From Bacteroidales bacterium (GTDB taxonomy: Bacteria; Bacteroidota; Bacteroidia; Bacteroidales; UBA3663): 64,000 bases of DNA. Within the stretch, counting starts at the first letter, position 1. The number at the start of each line of letters is the position of its first letter. Below the pieces are notes generated by a model, which saw only the letters and a program-made list of their open reading frames with translations, searched no databases and was not told the origin of the DNA. The position numbers were made by a program, and so were the translations under genes. Location of the stretch: NCBI GenBank assembly GCA_017548545.1, contig JAFYZW010000046.1:19282-83281 (forward strand), in the 5' to 3' direction. Positions 38,686 through 47,224 of the stretch are shown here, in pieces.

Positions 38686-39714
38686 ATGGATCTAAATGGA
38701 CGCCGTGAGAGCGGCAATGTAGAAGATCGTCGTGGTCAATCGAGCGGCGGTGGTTTCGGTGGTTTTAGCACCGGAGGTGGAGGTTTCAATCTTCTCCAGC
38801 TTTTACTTCAACTATTCTTGATGAAACGAGGTAGTAGTTCTGGCGGCACCAACAAGGCCTCTGGCGGAGGTCAGGGCGGATGTGGTTGCCTTATCATCGT
38901 TCTCGTTCTTCTCGTTTTGTTCTTCCTCTTAGGAGGTATGGGCGGAAATAGTGGTTGCAGCGATATTCTCGGCGGCATGTTGTCGGGCGGAGGTGCAGGT
39001 GCTACCTACGGCGATGACGATACGACCACTGAAACGCCATATCAGGGAACCGAACAGGAAGAGGAACTCGCAACCTTCACAAAGAAGATTTTGGCTGGCA
39101 CTGAGGATGTGTGGACAGCTTATTTCCAGAAGATGGGTAGAACCTATCAAGCTCCCAAACTGGTGCTTTTCACCAATGCCGTTCGTTCGGGTTGTGGCGC
39201 TGCTTCGTCGAGCACAGGACCTTTCTATTGCTCAGCTGATCAAACCGTTTACATCGACCTTTCATTCTTTATGAGCATGAAGCAACAGATTGGTGCTGAT
39301 GGTGACTTTGCTTACGCTTACGTGATTGCCCATGAGGTTGGCCACCATGTACAGAACTTGCTTGGCACTCTCGACAAGGTTCATAATCAGATGGCCCGCT
39401 ACGGTCAGGATAGCAAGGAGTATAACCAGCTAAGCGTTCGTCTCGAATTGCAAGCCGACTTCTATGCAGGCGTTTGGGCACATCAGGATAACAAGATGTT
39501 TGGCTCGTTGGAGGATGGCGATATCGAGGAGGGCTTAAATGCCGCTTCAAAGATCGGCGATGATTATCTGCAAAAGAAAGCTCGCGGCTATACCGTTCCT
39601 GAGTCGTTCAACCATGGTACTAGCGCCCAGCGCAGCAAGTGGCTGAAGCTCGGCATCTCGACTGGCGATATCACGAAGGGTGATACGTTCTCGCCAAGAT
39701 ATGAGAACCTTTGA
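38686..39714 (+). CDS. Membrane-anchored neutral zinc metallopeptidase (YpfJ family)
   Basis: A 342-aa protein. Residues 1-60 are Gly/Ser-rich, and a transmembrane helix lies near 65-85 (CLIIVLVLLVLFFLL). The YpfJ domain follows, with the zinc site H216-EVG-H220 (AHEVGHHVQN) and downstream E in RLELQADFYAGVWA, the third ligand region. The conserved end GTSAQRSKWLKLG is present. It is an inner-membrane protein with a probable periplasmic catalytic domain. The substrate is unknown. A strong terminator follows. Confidence 0.88.
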   Translation: MDLNGRRESGNVEDRRGQSSGGGFGGFSTGGGGFNLLQLLLQLFLMKRGSSSGGTNKASGGGQGGCGCLIIVLVLLVLFFLLGGMGGNSGCSDILGGMLSGGGAGATYGDDDTTTETPYQGTEQEEELATFTKKILAGTEDVWTAYFQKMGRTYQAPKLVLFTNAVRSGCGAASSSTGPFYCSADQTVYIDLSFFMSMKQQIGADGDFAYAYVIAHEVGHHVQNLLGTLDKVHNQMARYGQDSKEYNQLSVRLELQADFYAGVWAHQDNKMFGSLEDGDIEEGLNAASKIGDDYLQKKARGYTVPESFNHGTSAQRSKWLKLGISTGDITKGDTFSPRYENL

Positions 39715-39735
39715 TGATTCGATAACTATTAATTG

Positions 39736-39764
39736 GCCCTGAACAGTTTAGTTCAGGGCTTTTC
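39736..39764 (+). terminator. Terminator after the YpfJ-family gene
   Basis: GCCCTGAAC (39736-39744), loop AGTTTA, GTTCAGGGC (39751-39759), then TTTTCT: a standard intrinsic terminator. Confidence 0.85.
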
Positions 39765-40008
39765 TATTATTTTAGGTCAAATTGTAGCTTTTTATCGTTT
39801 CTTTTATTTTACCCATACCAAATAAATTGGATAAGTCCTATATTCGACATAGCTAATCGGGATTATGTTAAGTTGATTTATGGATTATTTATAAGGCTTC
39901 TCCCCTTGAATATTCATATCCAATATTATTCAAGATGTGTTTCATTAAGATAGAGTTACTATTTGAATCAGAAGTACTATTATAATATTGCGTTTCAATG
40001 CATATAAT
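39765..40008. other. AT-rich gap without genes
   Basis: No open frame, promoter or RNA gene is apparent in this AT-rich stretch between two terminators. The only structure is an inverted repeat CTTGAATA (39905-39912) / TATTCAAG (39927-39934). Confidence 0.5.
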
Positions 40009-40054
40009 AAACAAAAAACAGAGTGGCAATAATCAATTCAATTAATTGCCACTC
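40009..40054 (-). terminator. Terminator for the DUF2271-like gene
   Basis: Stem GAGTGGCAAT (40021-40030) with ATTGCCACTC (40045-40054), followed on the reverse strand by a T-rich run (40009-40020). Confidence 0.75.
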
Positions 40055-40073
40055 AGTTTTACTGTTTAGATTA

Positions 40074-40652
40074 TCATTTTGTGATTCCCGTCACGTTGCT
40101 GATCATGTTCTTGTGTTCCTCGTCCTCTTTAGTAAGTGTTTCTGTGAATGTGAGGCTCTTGTTGATTTCGTCGTCAGTTGAGAATTTGGCTTGGTACATG
40201 ACTACGCTTTCGAAGAAGAGTGTTGCCTCAATGTTAATCGTGTAAGTACCTTTGGGGACAACAGCTCCATTCTGATCTTTGAGATCCCAAGTGAAAGTCT
40301 GAATGCCGTTACTCTCTGGCGTTGCACCTGTGAATACATCTAGTTCTTCATCGATTAAATCGTTGGCATTCACCGTTTTAACCCATGAAGGAACGCAATT
40401 GGGACGTTTGATGTAACCACGAACAAGTTCCTCATCGCCACGAGCACGACCTTTCGTGGTATATGAGGTGACGAAGAGTGTGCGAACCACTTCTCCCTGG
40501 GCATTTTCAACCCAAATTGCATACTGGTTCGAACCAGGTCCATCCTGTCGTTCGTAATTGAATGAAACCTCGACACTTGTGGATTTTTGAGCACAAGAGG
40601 TTGCAGCGAAAAGAGTGGCCGCAACCATCACTAAGGAAATAAATCTTTTCAT
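40074..40652 (-). CDS. DUF2271-like lipoprotein
   Basis: A 192-aa lipoprotein: the signal ends at the lipobox FAATSC. The body is one beta-sandwich with QYAIWVENAQGEVVRTLFVT near 42-61 and a FlgD-like end region (FTWDLKDQNGAVVPKGTY), which together match the DUF2271 pattern. Its role is unknown; in other bacteria DUF2271 genes accompany PepSY or iron-uptake genes, which is not the case here. Single gene with its own promoter and terminator. Confidence 0.72.
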   Translation of the reverse strand: MKRFISLVMVAATLFAATSCAQKSTSVEVSFNYERQDGPGSNQYAIWVENAQGEVVRTLFVTSYTTKGRARGDEELVRGYIKRPNCVPSWVKTVNANDLIDEELDVFTGATPESNGIQTFTWDLKDQNGAVVPKGTYTINIEATLFFESVVMYQAKFSTDDEINKSLTFTETLTKEDEEHKNMISNVTGITK

Positions 40653-40685
40653 TGTATTTATATTTTATGTATTAATAAAGCGGTA

Positions 40686-40717
40686 CAAAGATAGCAAAAA
40701 AAGATAATAAAGGCAAA
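40686..40717 (-). promoter_or_regulatory. Promoter for the DUF2271-like gene
   Basis: Reverse-strand TTTG (40714-40717) and TATCTTTG (40686-40693) with a 20-base spacer. Confidence 0.6.
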
Positions 40718-40777
40718 GACTGTGGTAAAAAATATGTTTTTTTTGACAAAATGTGTTCAATTCATAGAAAAAAACAC

Positions 40778-40785
40778 TATTTTTG
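40778..40785 (+). promoter_or_regulatory. -7 element for the ThrE-type gene
   Basis: TATTTTTG, about 55 bases before the ATG at 40840; no clear -33. Confidence 0.35.
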
Positions 40786-40839
40786 TACCCGAAAATAATA
40801 AAATAGACACAAAACAATCATTCGTCATTTTGTTTTCCA

Positions 40840-42084
40840 ATGAAAAAGAATGCCTTGGAAGTTGCCAGCCAGGCTGGACATATTATGCTCGAGAATGGGG
40901 CTGAGATTTCGCGAGTAGAAGAGGTTATGCAACGTATATCCGCTTGTTATGGCGTAAGTTCGAGCAACTTTTTCGTGCTTAGCAATGGCATCTTCACTAC
41001 GGGTCAAGGCTATGCGAATGTGGAGTTTATCCCGTTCCATGGCACTCAACTAGATAAGGTGGTTGCTGTCACCCAGCTCTCGCGTGACATCGAGTCGGGC
41101 AAATATACGCTTGAGGAGGCAAGTAACGAGCTTCAGCGTATTCGCACACTCCCGCCCCACCCTGCATGGGAACAGATTGCTGCATCGGCGGTCGGTTCTG
41201 CAGGATTCTGCGCCATTTTCGGTGGCGGCTTGATCGATTGTGCCATCTCCTTCTTTTCGGGCATCTTGCTTTGGTGTTTTGTACTTTTCTTCAGCGCACC
41301 AAACTTCTCAAAGGTTACTGCCAACATTTTAGGAGGAGCATTAGTCACCGTGTTCTGCATCATGGCACACCATTTGGGCATTGGTCATCTTGGCAACATC
41401 ATGATTGGGGCAATTATTCCACTCATCCCTGGTGTTCCATTCACTAATGGTATCCGCGACTTGGCTGCCGAAGATTATATTGCAGGTGCTACTCGATTGC
41501 TGGATGCACTGATGGTCTTCTTGTGTATTGCCGTTGGTGTGTGTATTACCTTTCTGGTCGATAGTCATATCGAAGGAAGGATGATTGAACTACATGGCAT
41601 GCTTACCGATTCATTTACAGCTAACTGGCTCTTTCAAATCGCTGCAGCCTTTTTCGGAACGGGCGCCTTTGCTGTTCTTTTCGGTGTGCCTCGTCGTTAT
41701 TATGTAGCATGTGGCATCAGCGGTATGATGGGATGGATCGCCTACCTTTGTTTGACCCGCCTCGCTGGAGCCAGTGCCGTCGAGTCGACATTCTTTGCCA
41801 CGATCGCAGTGGTGCTTTCGGCCTACGTCTTTGCATATCGGCTCAAGTGTCCGGTCATCGTTTTCTTGGTGTGCGGCATTTTCCCATTAGTGCCAGGTGC
41901 AGGCGTTTTCTGGACAAGTTACAATATCGTTAGCGATCAGTTGGCCGCAGCCCTGCAAAGTGGTTTTCTGGCGATGAAGATTACCGTTGCCATCGTCTTC
42001 GGCATCATCATAGTGACCGAAATTCTCAGACGTTTAAGCAAGGCCACAAAGAACAATGTTATTAATCAAGAATTAGAAAACTAG
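40840..42084 (+). CDS. Threonine/serine exporter family protein (ThrE-type)
   Basis: A 414-aa inner-membrane protein joining both halves of the ThrE exporter: the N-terminal ThrE domain (about 5-250: MLENGAEISRVEEVMQRI ... FIPFHGTQ) and the C-terminal ThrE_2 domain (about 265-400: FFGTGAFAVLFGVPRR ... FPLVPGAGVF). About ten transmembrane helices. LIPGVPFTNGIRDLAAEDY is diagnostic. It is expected to export threonine or serine by proton antiport; the substrate is inferred from the family. The HD-MsrA gene starts 7 bases after its stop, so they are co-transcribed. Confidence 0.9.
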   Translation: MKKNALEVASQAGHIMLENGAEISRVEEVMQRISACYGVSSSNFFVLSNGIFTTGQGYANVEFIPFHGTQLDKVVAVTQLSRDIESGKYTLEEASNELQRIRTLPPHPAWEQIAASAVGSAGFCAIFGGGLIDCAISFFSGILLWCFVLFFSAPNFSKVTANILGGALVTVFCIMAHHLGIGHLGNIMIGAIIPLIPGVPFTNGIRDLAAEDYIAGATRLLDALMVFLCIAVGVCITFLVDSHIEGRMIELHGMLTDSFTANWLFQIAAAFFGTGAFAVLFGVPRRYYVACGISGMMGWIAYLCLTRLAGASAVESTFFATIAVVLSAYVFAYRLKCPVIVFLVCGIFPLVPGAGVFWTSYNIVSDQLAAALQSGFLAMKITVAIVFGIIIVTEILRRLSKATKNNVINQELEN

Positions 42085-42091
42085 AGAATCT

Positions 42092-43030
42092 ATGCATCCA
42101 ATAGATATCGCGCTCAAGATTGCTACCAATGCCCATGAAGGGCAACTTGATAGGGATGGTTATCCTGTTATACTTCATCCGCTTACCGTTGGTTTGATGG
42201 GCCACACTGACGAGGAGAAGATGGCTGGATTCCTCCATGATGTGGTCGAAGATAGCGATTATACCTTCGACGATTTATTAAGCGCGGGTATTCCTATGGG
42301 AGTGGTCAATGCCTTGCGCCTTCTCACCCACCGGAAGGACTTACCTTACTTCGAATATGTCCAAAGTATTATCGATTCGGGCAATCCCATTGCTTTACAA
42401 GTGAAATATAACGACTTGCAGCACAACTTCGCACGTGGTAAAGCTTATCCTGAACTGCAAAAGAAGCATGGCGCGGCATTGGAAATGGTTCGTAAGGCAA
42501 TTGAGGATTGTTCGCGGGTGGATCTTTACGTGGTACCCGAAGACCCTGACATCGAAGTGGCTATCTTTGCTTGCGGGTGTTTTTGGGGCGTACAACAACA
42601 GTATGACAAGGAATCTGGAGTCCGACGCACTTTGGCTGGTTATACGGGAGGTTGCGAGAAGTATCCGAGCTATGCGGCCGTGCGCGACCACAAGACCCAT
42701 CATGTCGAGGCGATCATCGTGGAGTACGATCCGAGGATAACGACCTATGAGAAACTATGCCAGGTGTTTTTCGAGATTCATGATCCCGCACAAACAGATG
42801 GCGTGGGTCCCGATATTGGTCCTCAATATCGTAGCTGCATATTCTATCGCAATGAAGCGCAGAAGACGACGGCCGAAAGCGTCATCCATTATCTCAGAAA
42901 TCTTGGCGACGAAGTGAACACCCTGCTCCTCCCCGCTCAGAAATTCTACATCGGCGAGGCATACCACCAACGTTATTACGAAAAGACAGGTGGCGAACCC
43001 TATTGTCATCTTCGCGTCAAGAAGTTTTGA
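42092..43030 (+). CDS. HD phosphohydrolase-MsrA fusion protein
   Basis: A 312-aa single chain with two enzymes. Residues 1-140 are an HD domain of the SpoT-hydrolase/Mesh1-like kind: AHEGQLDRDGYPVILHP (H29), FLHDVVED (H49/D50) and KYNDLQHN (D108). Residues about 154-312 are methionine-(S)-sulfoxide reductase: IFACGCFWGV with nucleophile C163, YTGGCEKYPSY, THHVEAIIVEYDP, EIHDPAQ, IGPQYRSCIFY and AYHQRYYEK; C305 could be the resolving Cys. The reading frame has no stop or shift at the junction. The MsrA part repairs oxidised methionine; the HD part may hydrolyse (p)ppGpp or another nucleotide, which is inference. The gene is not annotated with msrA alone, because both domains are complete. Confidence 0.88.
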   Translation: MHPIDIALKIATNAHEGQLDRDGYPVILHPLTVGLMGHTDEEKMAGFLHDVVEDSDYTFDDLLSAGIPMGVVNALRLLTHRKDLPYFEYVQSIIDSGNPIALQVKYNDLQHNFARGKAYPELQKKHGAALEMVRKAIEDCSRVDLYVVPEDPDIEVAIFACGCFWGVQQQYDKESGVRRTLAGYTGGCEKYPSYAAVRDHKTHHVEAIIVEYDPRITTYEKLCQVFFEIHDPAQTDGVGPDIGPQYRSCIFYRNEAQKTTAESVIHYLRNLGDEVNTLLLPAQKFYIGEAYHQRYYEKTGGEPYCHLRVKKF

Positions 43031-43041
43031 TTATAAGAAAA

Positions 43042-43065
43042 GGTGCTGATTCAATGGTCAGCACC
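43042..43065. terminator. Hairpin between converging HD-MsrA and YARHG genes
   Basis: GGTGCTGA (43042-43049) with TCAGCACC (43058-43065), 8-base loop; no strong T run directly after it, but CTCTTTTTG follows 12 bases later. Confidence 0.5.
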
Positions 43066-43115
43066 TACACACCCTCTTTTTGATTATCAATTACGTAAAG
43101 CGGTATTGGAGTTGC

Positions 43116-44234
43116 TTAATACGACAGATAACTCCTGTCAACATCGGTGAAGTCACTTTGGTCATCTTGATAGTTGGGATCGGGCATATACCACCAGAGG
43201 TTTTGGAAATAAGCTTTGAGTACAGGATCCTTGAAGACGTGTCCTCGATTGGCGTATGGCAGATTGTGTGCGATACGAGTGCGAAGCTTATCATCGACAC
43301 TATTCTGCTCAGAATAGTACAGCGCAAAGCTGCTATTTCGGTCATAGAAAGAGCCAAAAGCCGCATTTTCGTTAAAATTATAGATTCGGTCTGCTGATGT
43401 GATTACAAGCTCATGCTTGGGAGTGAAGTTGTTCTTGTGCCATGTGAATGCACCATTGCGCAACGAGAACTCACGAAAAGGTGAGTCATAATAATCAGTA
43501 ACACGCTGCTTTCCAAACCCTTCGGTCAACATCCATGGAGCCATATTGAAGGTCTCTTCGTCTATGATGTAATGCTTTGCCGTATTGTCGGCACGAATGA
43601 CCAGCGTGAAATCATCAATTTGATGATTGGCCCAGCGTGCGGCAGGCGTAAGTTTGTATTCCACTTCGAAGGTAGTACCTATCTGCATGGAACGAGTGTA
43701 CTGATAGGTATGGTGAACCTTGTTGAGGCCTGGTTTGAATGTGGCCTCGAAGTAATATACATACGCAAAATCTATATAGAGCGTATCATTGCCCTTGGGA
43801 TGCACAGTGGTAACTGTCTCTCCTACCTCGTACTTGGTCATGTCAAGAGGCTTGAGTCCATCGAGATTATTCACTTCGCACACAGCATTCTGATACGACA
43901 GCTTCTTGCCGTTCATCTCGACGGTGAAGTCAATTATCGAGGGATGCTTGCCATCGGCATGGAACTCATAATCATCGTTGTACGAAGGGTCGGCCTCAAA
44001 TCCCATCAGCACAGTCTTGTCGGATGTGCCGGGATTGAAGAATTCGTAATATACATCGACATGAGCATTGCCATCGTCTTGAAGGCCGATGGTCAGCACC
44101 TCTTTTCGAATACTGATGTCGGTTTCAAGGAGCGGGATAAGCTGATTGCCTGAAGTGAAATATACTCCATCGTTGGCTAACGTGCTGCTTAAGCCGAGCA
44201 TCGCAAGCATGATTGAAGTGATACTTTTTTTCAT
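43116..44234 (-). CDS. Exported YARHG-domain protein
   Basis: A 372-aa protein with signal peptide MKKSITSIMLAMLGLSSTLA. Most of it is a beta-rich domain of unknown type (about 25-290; DVYYEFFNPGTSDKTVLMGFEADP). A C-terminal YARHG-like domain (about 315-355) reads RIAHNLPYANRGHVFKDPVL and then AYFQNLWWYMPDP. YARHG domains are thought to be extracellular and often occur beside signalling or stress proteins. It is the last gene of the reverse-strand set that includes TMEM43 and the AAA+ ATPase, 51 bases after the AAA+ stop. Confidence 0.75.
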   Translation of the reverse strand: MKKSITSIMLAMLGLSSTLANDGVYFTSGNQLIPLLETDISIRKEVLTIGLQDDGNAHVDVYYEFFNPGTSDKTVLMGFEADPSYNDDYEFHADGKHPSIIDFTVEMNGKKLSYQNAVCEVNNLDGLKPLDMTKYEVGETVTTVHPKGNDTLYIDFAYVYYFEATFKPGLNKVHHTYQYTRSMQIGTTFEVEYKLTPAARWANHQIDDFTLVIRADNTAKHYIIDEETFNMAPWMLTEGFGKQRVTDYYDSPFREFSLRNGAFTWHKNNFTPKHELVITSADRIYNFNENAAFGSFYDRNSSFALYYSEQNSVDDKLRTRIAHNLPYANRGHVFKDPVLKAYFQNLWWYMPDPNYQDDQSDFTDVDRSYLSY

Positions 44235-44285
44235 AGTCTTTAGAATATAGAATGTTTCTTATTTTTCGAAGTTTGGATGTGAGGT

Positions 44286-45335
44286 TTACTGCAAAACAGC
44301 GTTGTAGGCTTTCTCAACATCCTCTTTGGTAAGCTGTTGGAGTTGCTGTTTGGTGGGTTGGCTGATGCTGCTCAAACGTGAGGCCTGATAGGTGACACAG
44401 CTCTCGAAGAGGTTGCGCACATATCGTCCGTTACCAAAATTGCGGTTCTTGTGCTCCACTACCCCATTTAACTGCTCTTGAAGATAGGCATCGGCATCTT
44501 CATCGAGTTTGTAGCCATATTTGTTGGCTCGCATCAGATAGATTTTGTAAAGCTCTTCGCCAGTGTAATCGGGGAAATCGATGAAGCGGGTGAAACGTGA
44601 TCGCAATCCAGGGTTGGAATCGACGAAACGCTTCATTTCATCCTTGTACCCAGCCACGATGACCACAAGATTATCGCGGTCATCCTCCATACGTTTTAGC
44701 AACGTCGCGATAGCCTCCCCTCCGTAATCATTACCTTTGTGCTCGGACAAGGCGTATGCCTCGTCGATGAAGAGTACGCCTCCCAAAGCCGAATCAATGA
44801 TGGCATTTGTCTTCGGTGCGGTTTGTCCCACGTATTCGCCGATGAGACCCGAACGATCGGTTTCGACCAGATGTCCCGATTTGAGCACACCCAAATCCTT
44901 GTAGATGCGTGCGAGGATACGAGCCACCGTAGTTTTACCGGTGCCTGGGCTACCGCTGAAGACGCAATGGTAAGTGATTGGTGTGTTTTTCAAACCTTCC
45001 GCCTCGCGCTGCTTCTGTATCTTGACGATGTTGGCCAACGATTTTACCTCTTCTTTCACTTGTTCAAGGCCAATCAGCGAATTGAGTTCTTCCATCGGAT
45101 CACCTTCGATGACTTCGTTCTTGACGACGGGTTTCGAGGCGCTGACGGACGAATGCTCACTTTGCGCCATCTGCGCTTCGGTGATTGCAGCTTGAGCTGT
45201 GGAATCGATCAATCCGGGTTCATCGCCTTCATCTGTGCTGTCAGTGGGAATGGCCACGGTAAGAATGGCCATAGCCACAAAGAAACCTATGACAATGGAG
45301 CCAAGGACAACCTGGGAATTAGTGAATCTACTCAT
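44286..45335 (-). CDS. Membrane-anchored AAA+ ATPase (CbbX/SpoVK type)
   Basis: A 349-aa protein. An N-terminal transmembrane helix (VVLGSIVIGFFVAMAILTVA, about 9-29) and a Ser/Asp-rich spacer precede one AAA+ module. The module has LIGLEQVKEEV, Walker A SGSPGTGKTT, pore-loop region LIGEYVGQTA, Walker B GVLFIDEAYAL and the arginine finger in GLRSRFTRFIDFPDYT. This pattern belongs to the CbbX/SpoVK group, whose best-known members remodel Rubisco. A membrane anchor is uncommon for it. The start is MSRF at 45335, overlapping the upstream stop (ATGA). A longer frame to 45536 runs through the small membrane gene and is rejected. Confidence 0.87.
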   Translation of the reverse strand: MSRFTNSQVVLGSIVIGFFVAMAILTVAIPTDSTDEGDEPGLIDSTAQAAITEAQMAQSEHSSVSASKPVVKNEVIEGDPMEELNSLIGLEQVKEEVKSLANIVKIQKQREAEGLKNTPITYHCVFSGSPGTGKTTVARILARIYKDLGVLKSGHLVETDRSGLIGEYVGQTAPKTNAIIDSALGGVLFIDEAYALSEHKGNDYGGEAIATLLKRMEDDRDNLVVIVAGYKDEMKRFVDSNPGLRSRFTRFIDFPDYTGEELYKIYLMRANKYGYKLDEDADAYLQEQLNGVVEHKNRNFGNGRYVRNLFESCVTYQASRLSSISQPTKQQLQQLTKEDVEKAYNAVLQ

Positions 45336-45727
45336 ATTATAACAATATAAATAATGTATGGTAAAGCATAGCAAACAAGGTCCCATGGGTCGAAGGTGCC
45401 GGGAAGCAACCCTATGACTTGAAGCAGTTCGGAGCCAAAGCCCAGCACTGGAATCACCGCAGCCCAAACGATACGTGTGAGGCGAGAACGATCGCCATAG
45501 ATGTGGTCGATGATCAGGATGTATCCCAGTGCCCAAAGACCTCCGGGCAAAGCGTAGATGATGATGTCGGGTAAGGAGATGGCAGATGTATGACTACGCA
45601 TCCAGTCTGCCCAGGGTTCTGCCCCTATCCTACTCAGCAGCTCGAAACCCAACAGGCTTTTGGTGCGAAATAGCAGATAGAGAACGGCCCCAACTACCAG
45701 ACTTGCCACACCGCTGATCAGCTTCAT
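45332..45727 (-). CDS. Small multi-pass membrane protein (possibly VanZ-like)
   Basis: A 131-aa protein with about four hydrophobic helices (2-20, 52-72, 83-103, 110-131). The stretch GSELLQVIGLLPGTFDPWDL resembles the E-x-x-Q ... D-x-x-D core of VanZ-like proteins, but this is tentative. It overlaps TMEM43 upstream and the AAA+ gene downstream by four bases each, so the three are almost certainly made together. Confidence 0.7.
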   Translation of the reverse strand: MKLISGVASLVVGAVLYLLFRTKSLLGFELLSRIGAEPWADWMRSHTSAISLPDIIIYALPGGLWALGYILIIDHIYGDRSRLTRIVWAAVIPVLGFGSELLQVIGLLPGTFDPWDLVCYALPYIIYIVII

Positions 45728-46965
45728 TCAGCCACAACTGCCTGTTGTTTCTTTCCCTTGAAATGTAGCCAGTAGATGAGGGCTGCAGCTATCACAAGCA
45801 GAGCTATGCCCAACAACGGACGATAGAAGATCCATGCAATTGCAATAACGATGAGCGACCAGACGATACCAAGCACCGCACAAACGAGGCTCACACCAAG
45901 ATTCATAATGCTGGCGAGGAATGGTACAAGCTTGAAAAGGGTAACAAGGATGCTGAATATCATCTTCAAAGCAATAATGGTGAGAATGACGCCTAGGATT
46001 CGAAGGGCCCAGGTGAACGCCTCATTGTCTTCGTTGGCCTGCTTGATCATATCATCGAGGGTCCATGTCCCAATGCGCAGTTCGTATTCGCTATTGTCAT
46101 GCTTGGCCTGGAAAGTTGAGAATGTCCCGTTGCTGGGCACGGCAATCAGCGAGATGTTGCAGCTCGGTGCAAGTTGCTGGAAAGTGAGACGAATGTCGCC
46201 GACGGAAGGGTTGGAAGGATTGAAACCGATGTAGATCTGATTTCCGAATACATGTACGTAAGCGAGGCTGTCTTTCACTTGTGCAGCTTCGGGACGCACA
46301 TTCTCACCCAGCGACTTCATCACGTTTTCATTGAGTTCCTTCAGCTTTGGATTGTCGTTCGTGATCGACAGAGGCAACAAGTTGGCAAATTGCTTCGAAA
46401 TAATGTCGCGAATAAAAGTTTCAGGCAATGTATATGTTCCGAAACTAACATTCGAAGCGATGGAACGCATGTCCTCGATGTCCCAGATGACGTTGTTGAC
46501 ATCTTGGTAGTCGGGATCCTTGAATTTTGAGGAATTTATAGGGGCATTGCTCCATCCTCTTTCGTAAGTGTATGTGATCGTCTCTTCTCGCTTGCCGCCT
46601 AACTTATCATCCGATTCACGCTTCTCTTGCTCCATCCACTGGTAGTATTCTGCCGAACGAACAATCGCCAAGGCATTTGTCTTGATGCCAAAAACGTCAT
46701 CGGTAAGCGTATCGTTAGTGGAGGCTGTTCCGGTAGCATGTATCAACTGGCCGTCGAGCGAAGGATTGGCGGCCGAAATGTCGCCGATGGATTGTGCTGT
46801 CTTGGCAACCTGTTTGATGTCCTGGGCACGATGCACAGCACGTCCTTCGTTCCACCACAAAAGGAGGGTGGCAACGATAAAAAGAATAATACCCATAGGT
46901 ATAGCAGCACAAGAACCGCTAAGACGTGAACCATAACCAGTGGTTCGAGTTTCAGTGAATGCCAT
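45724..46965 (-). CDS. TMEM43 (LUMA) family membrane protein
   Basis: A 413-aa membrane protein. The start region has one helix (AIPMGIILFIVATLLLWW, about 21-38) followed by NEGRAVHRAQDI, the signature of TMEM43. A large extracytoplasmic domain (about 45-320) and three to four closing transmembrane helices (about 325-405) complete the family topology. The human member sits in the inner nuclear membrane and bacterial ones have no assigned role. It heads a tightly overlapping set with the small membrane gene and the AAA+ ATPase. Confidence 0.87.
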   Translation of the reverse strand: MAFTETRTTGYGSRLSGSCAAIPMGIILFIVATLLLWWNEGRAVHRAQDIKQVAKTAQSIGDISAANPSLDGQLIHATGTASTNDTLTDDVFGIKTNALAIVRSAEYYQWMEQEKRESDDKLGGKREETITYTYERGWSNAPINSSKFKDPDYQDVNNVIWDIEDMRSIASNVSFGTYTLPETFIRDIISKQFANLLPLSITNDNPKLKELNENVMKSLGENVRPEAAQVKDSLAYVHVFGNQIYIGFNPSNPSVGDIRLTFQQLAPSCNISLIAVPSNGTFSTFQAKHDNSEYELRIGTWTLDDMIKQANEDNEAFTWALRILGVILTIIALKMIFSILVTLFKLVPFLASIMNLGVSLVCAVLGIVWSLIVIAIAWIFYRPLLGIALLVIAAALIYWLHFKGKKQQAVVAE

Positions 46966-47026
46966 TGTCTTGATTTGTTTTTTACTTGTTTAATATAGAG
47001 ATTACGACATGGATAAATTTTGGGTG

Positions 47027-47034
47027 CAAATATA
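47027..47034 (-). promoter_or_regulatory. -7 element for the TMEM43 set
   Basis: Reverse-strand TATATTTG, about 62 bases before the TMEM43 ATG in an AT-rich divergent region. No clear -33. Confidence 0.4.
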
Positions 47035-47150
47035 CTCTTTTTTTATTTATTATAAAAGGATTTCGATGATAAACTTATAAAATTCGGGATATTTACAATC
47101 ATTTTTGCTTAATTTCTTCCTCAAATCCAAGATAATTAAAAAATAATTAG

Positions 47151-47158
47151 TATATTTG
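47151..47158 (+). promoter_or_regulatory. -7 element for sstT
   Basis: TATATTTG, about 66 bases before the sstT ATG; the region between the two divergent -7 elements (about 120 bases) is AT-rich with no other feature. Confidence 0.4.
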
Positions 47159-47224
47159 CAGCGATTTCGATGGATGAAATTTTTGCAACACACAACTAAC
47201 TAATGTGTAAAAATTGAATAAAAC

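Noticed and set aside
40722..40904. 60-codon forward frame
   Set aside because: It covers the promoter region and the start of the ThrE-type gene in another frame.
45336..45536. Longer N-terminus for the AAA+ ATPase
   Set aside because: It would read through the small membrane-protein gene in another frame; MSRF at 45335 overlaps the upstream stop and opens straight into a transmembrane helix.
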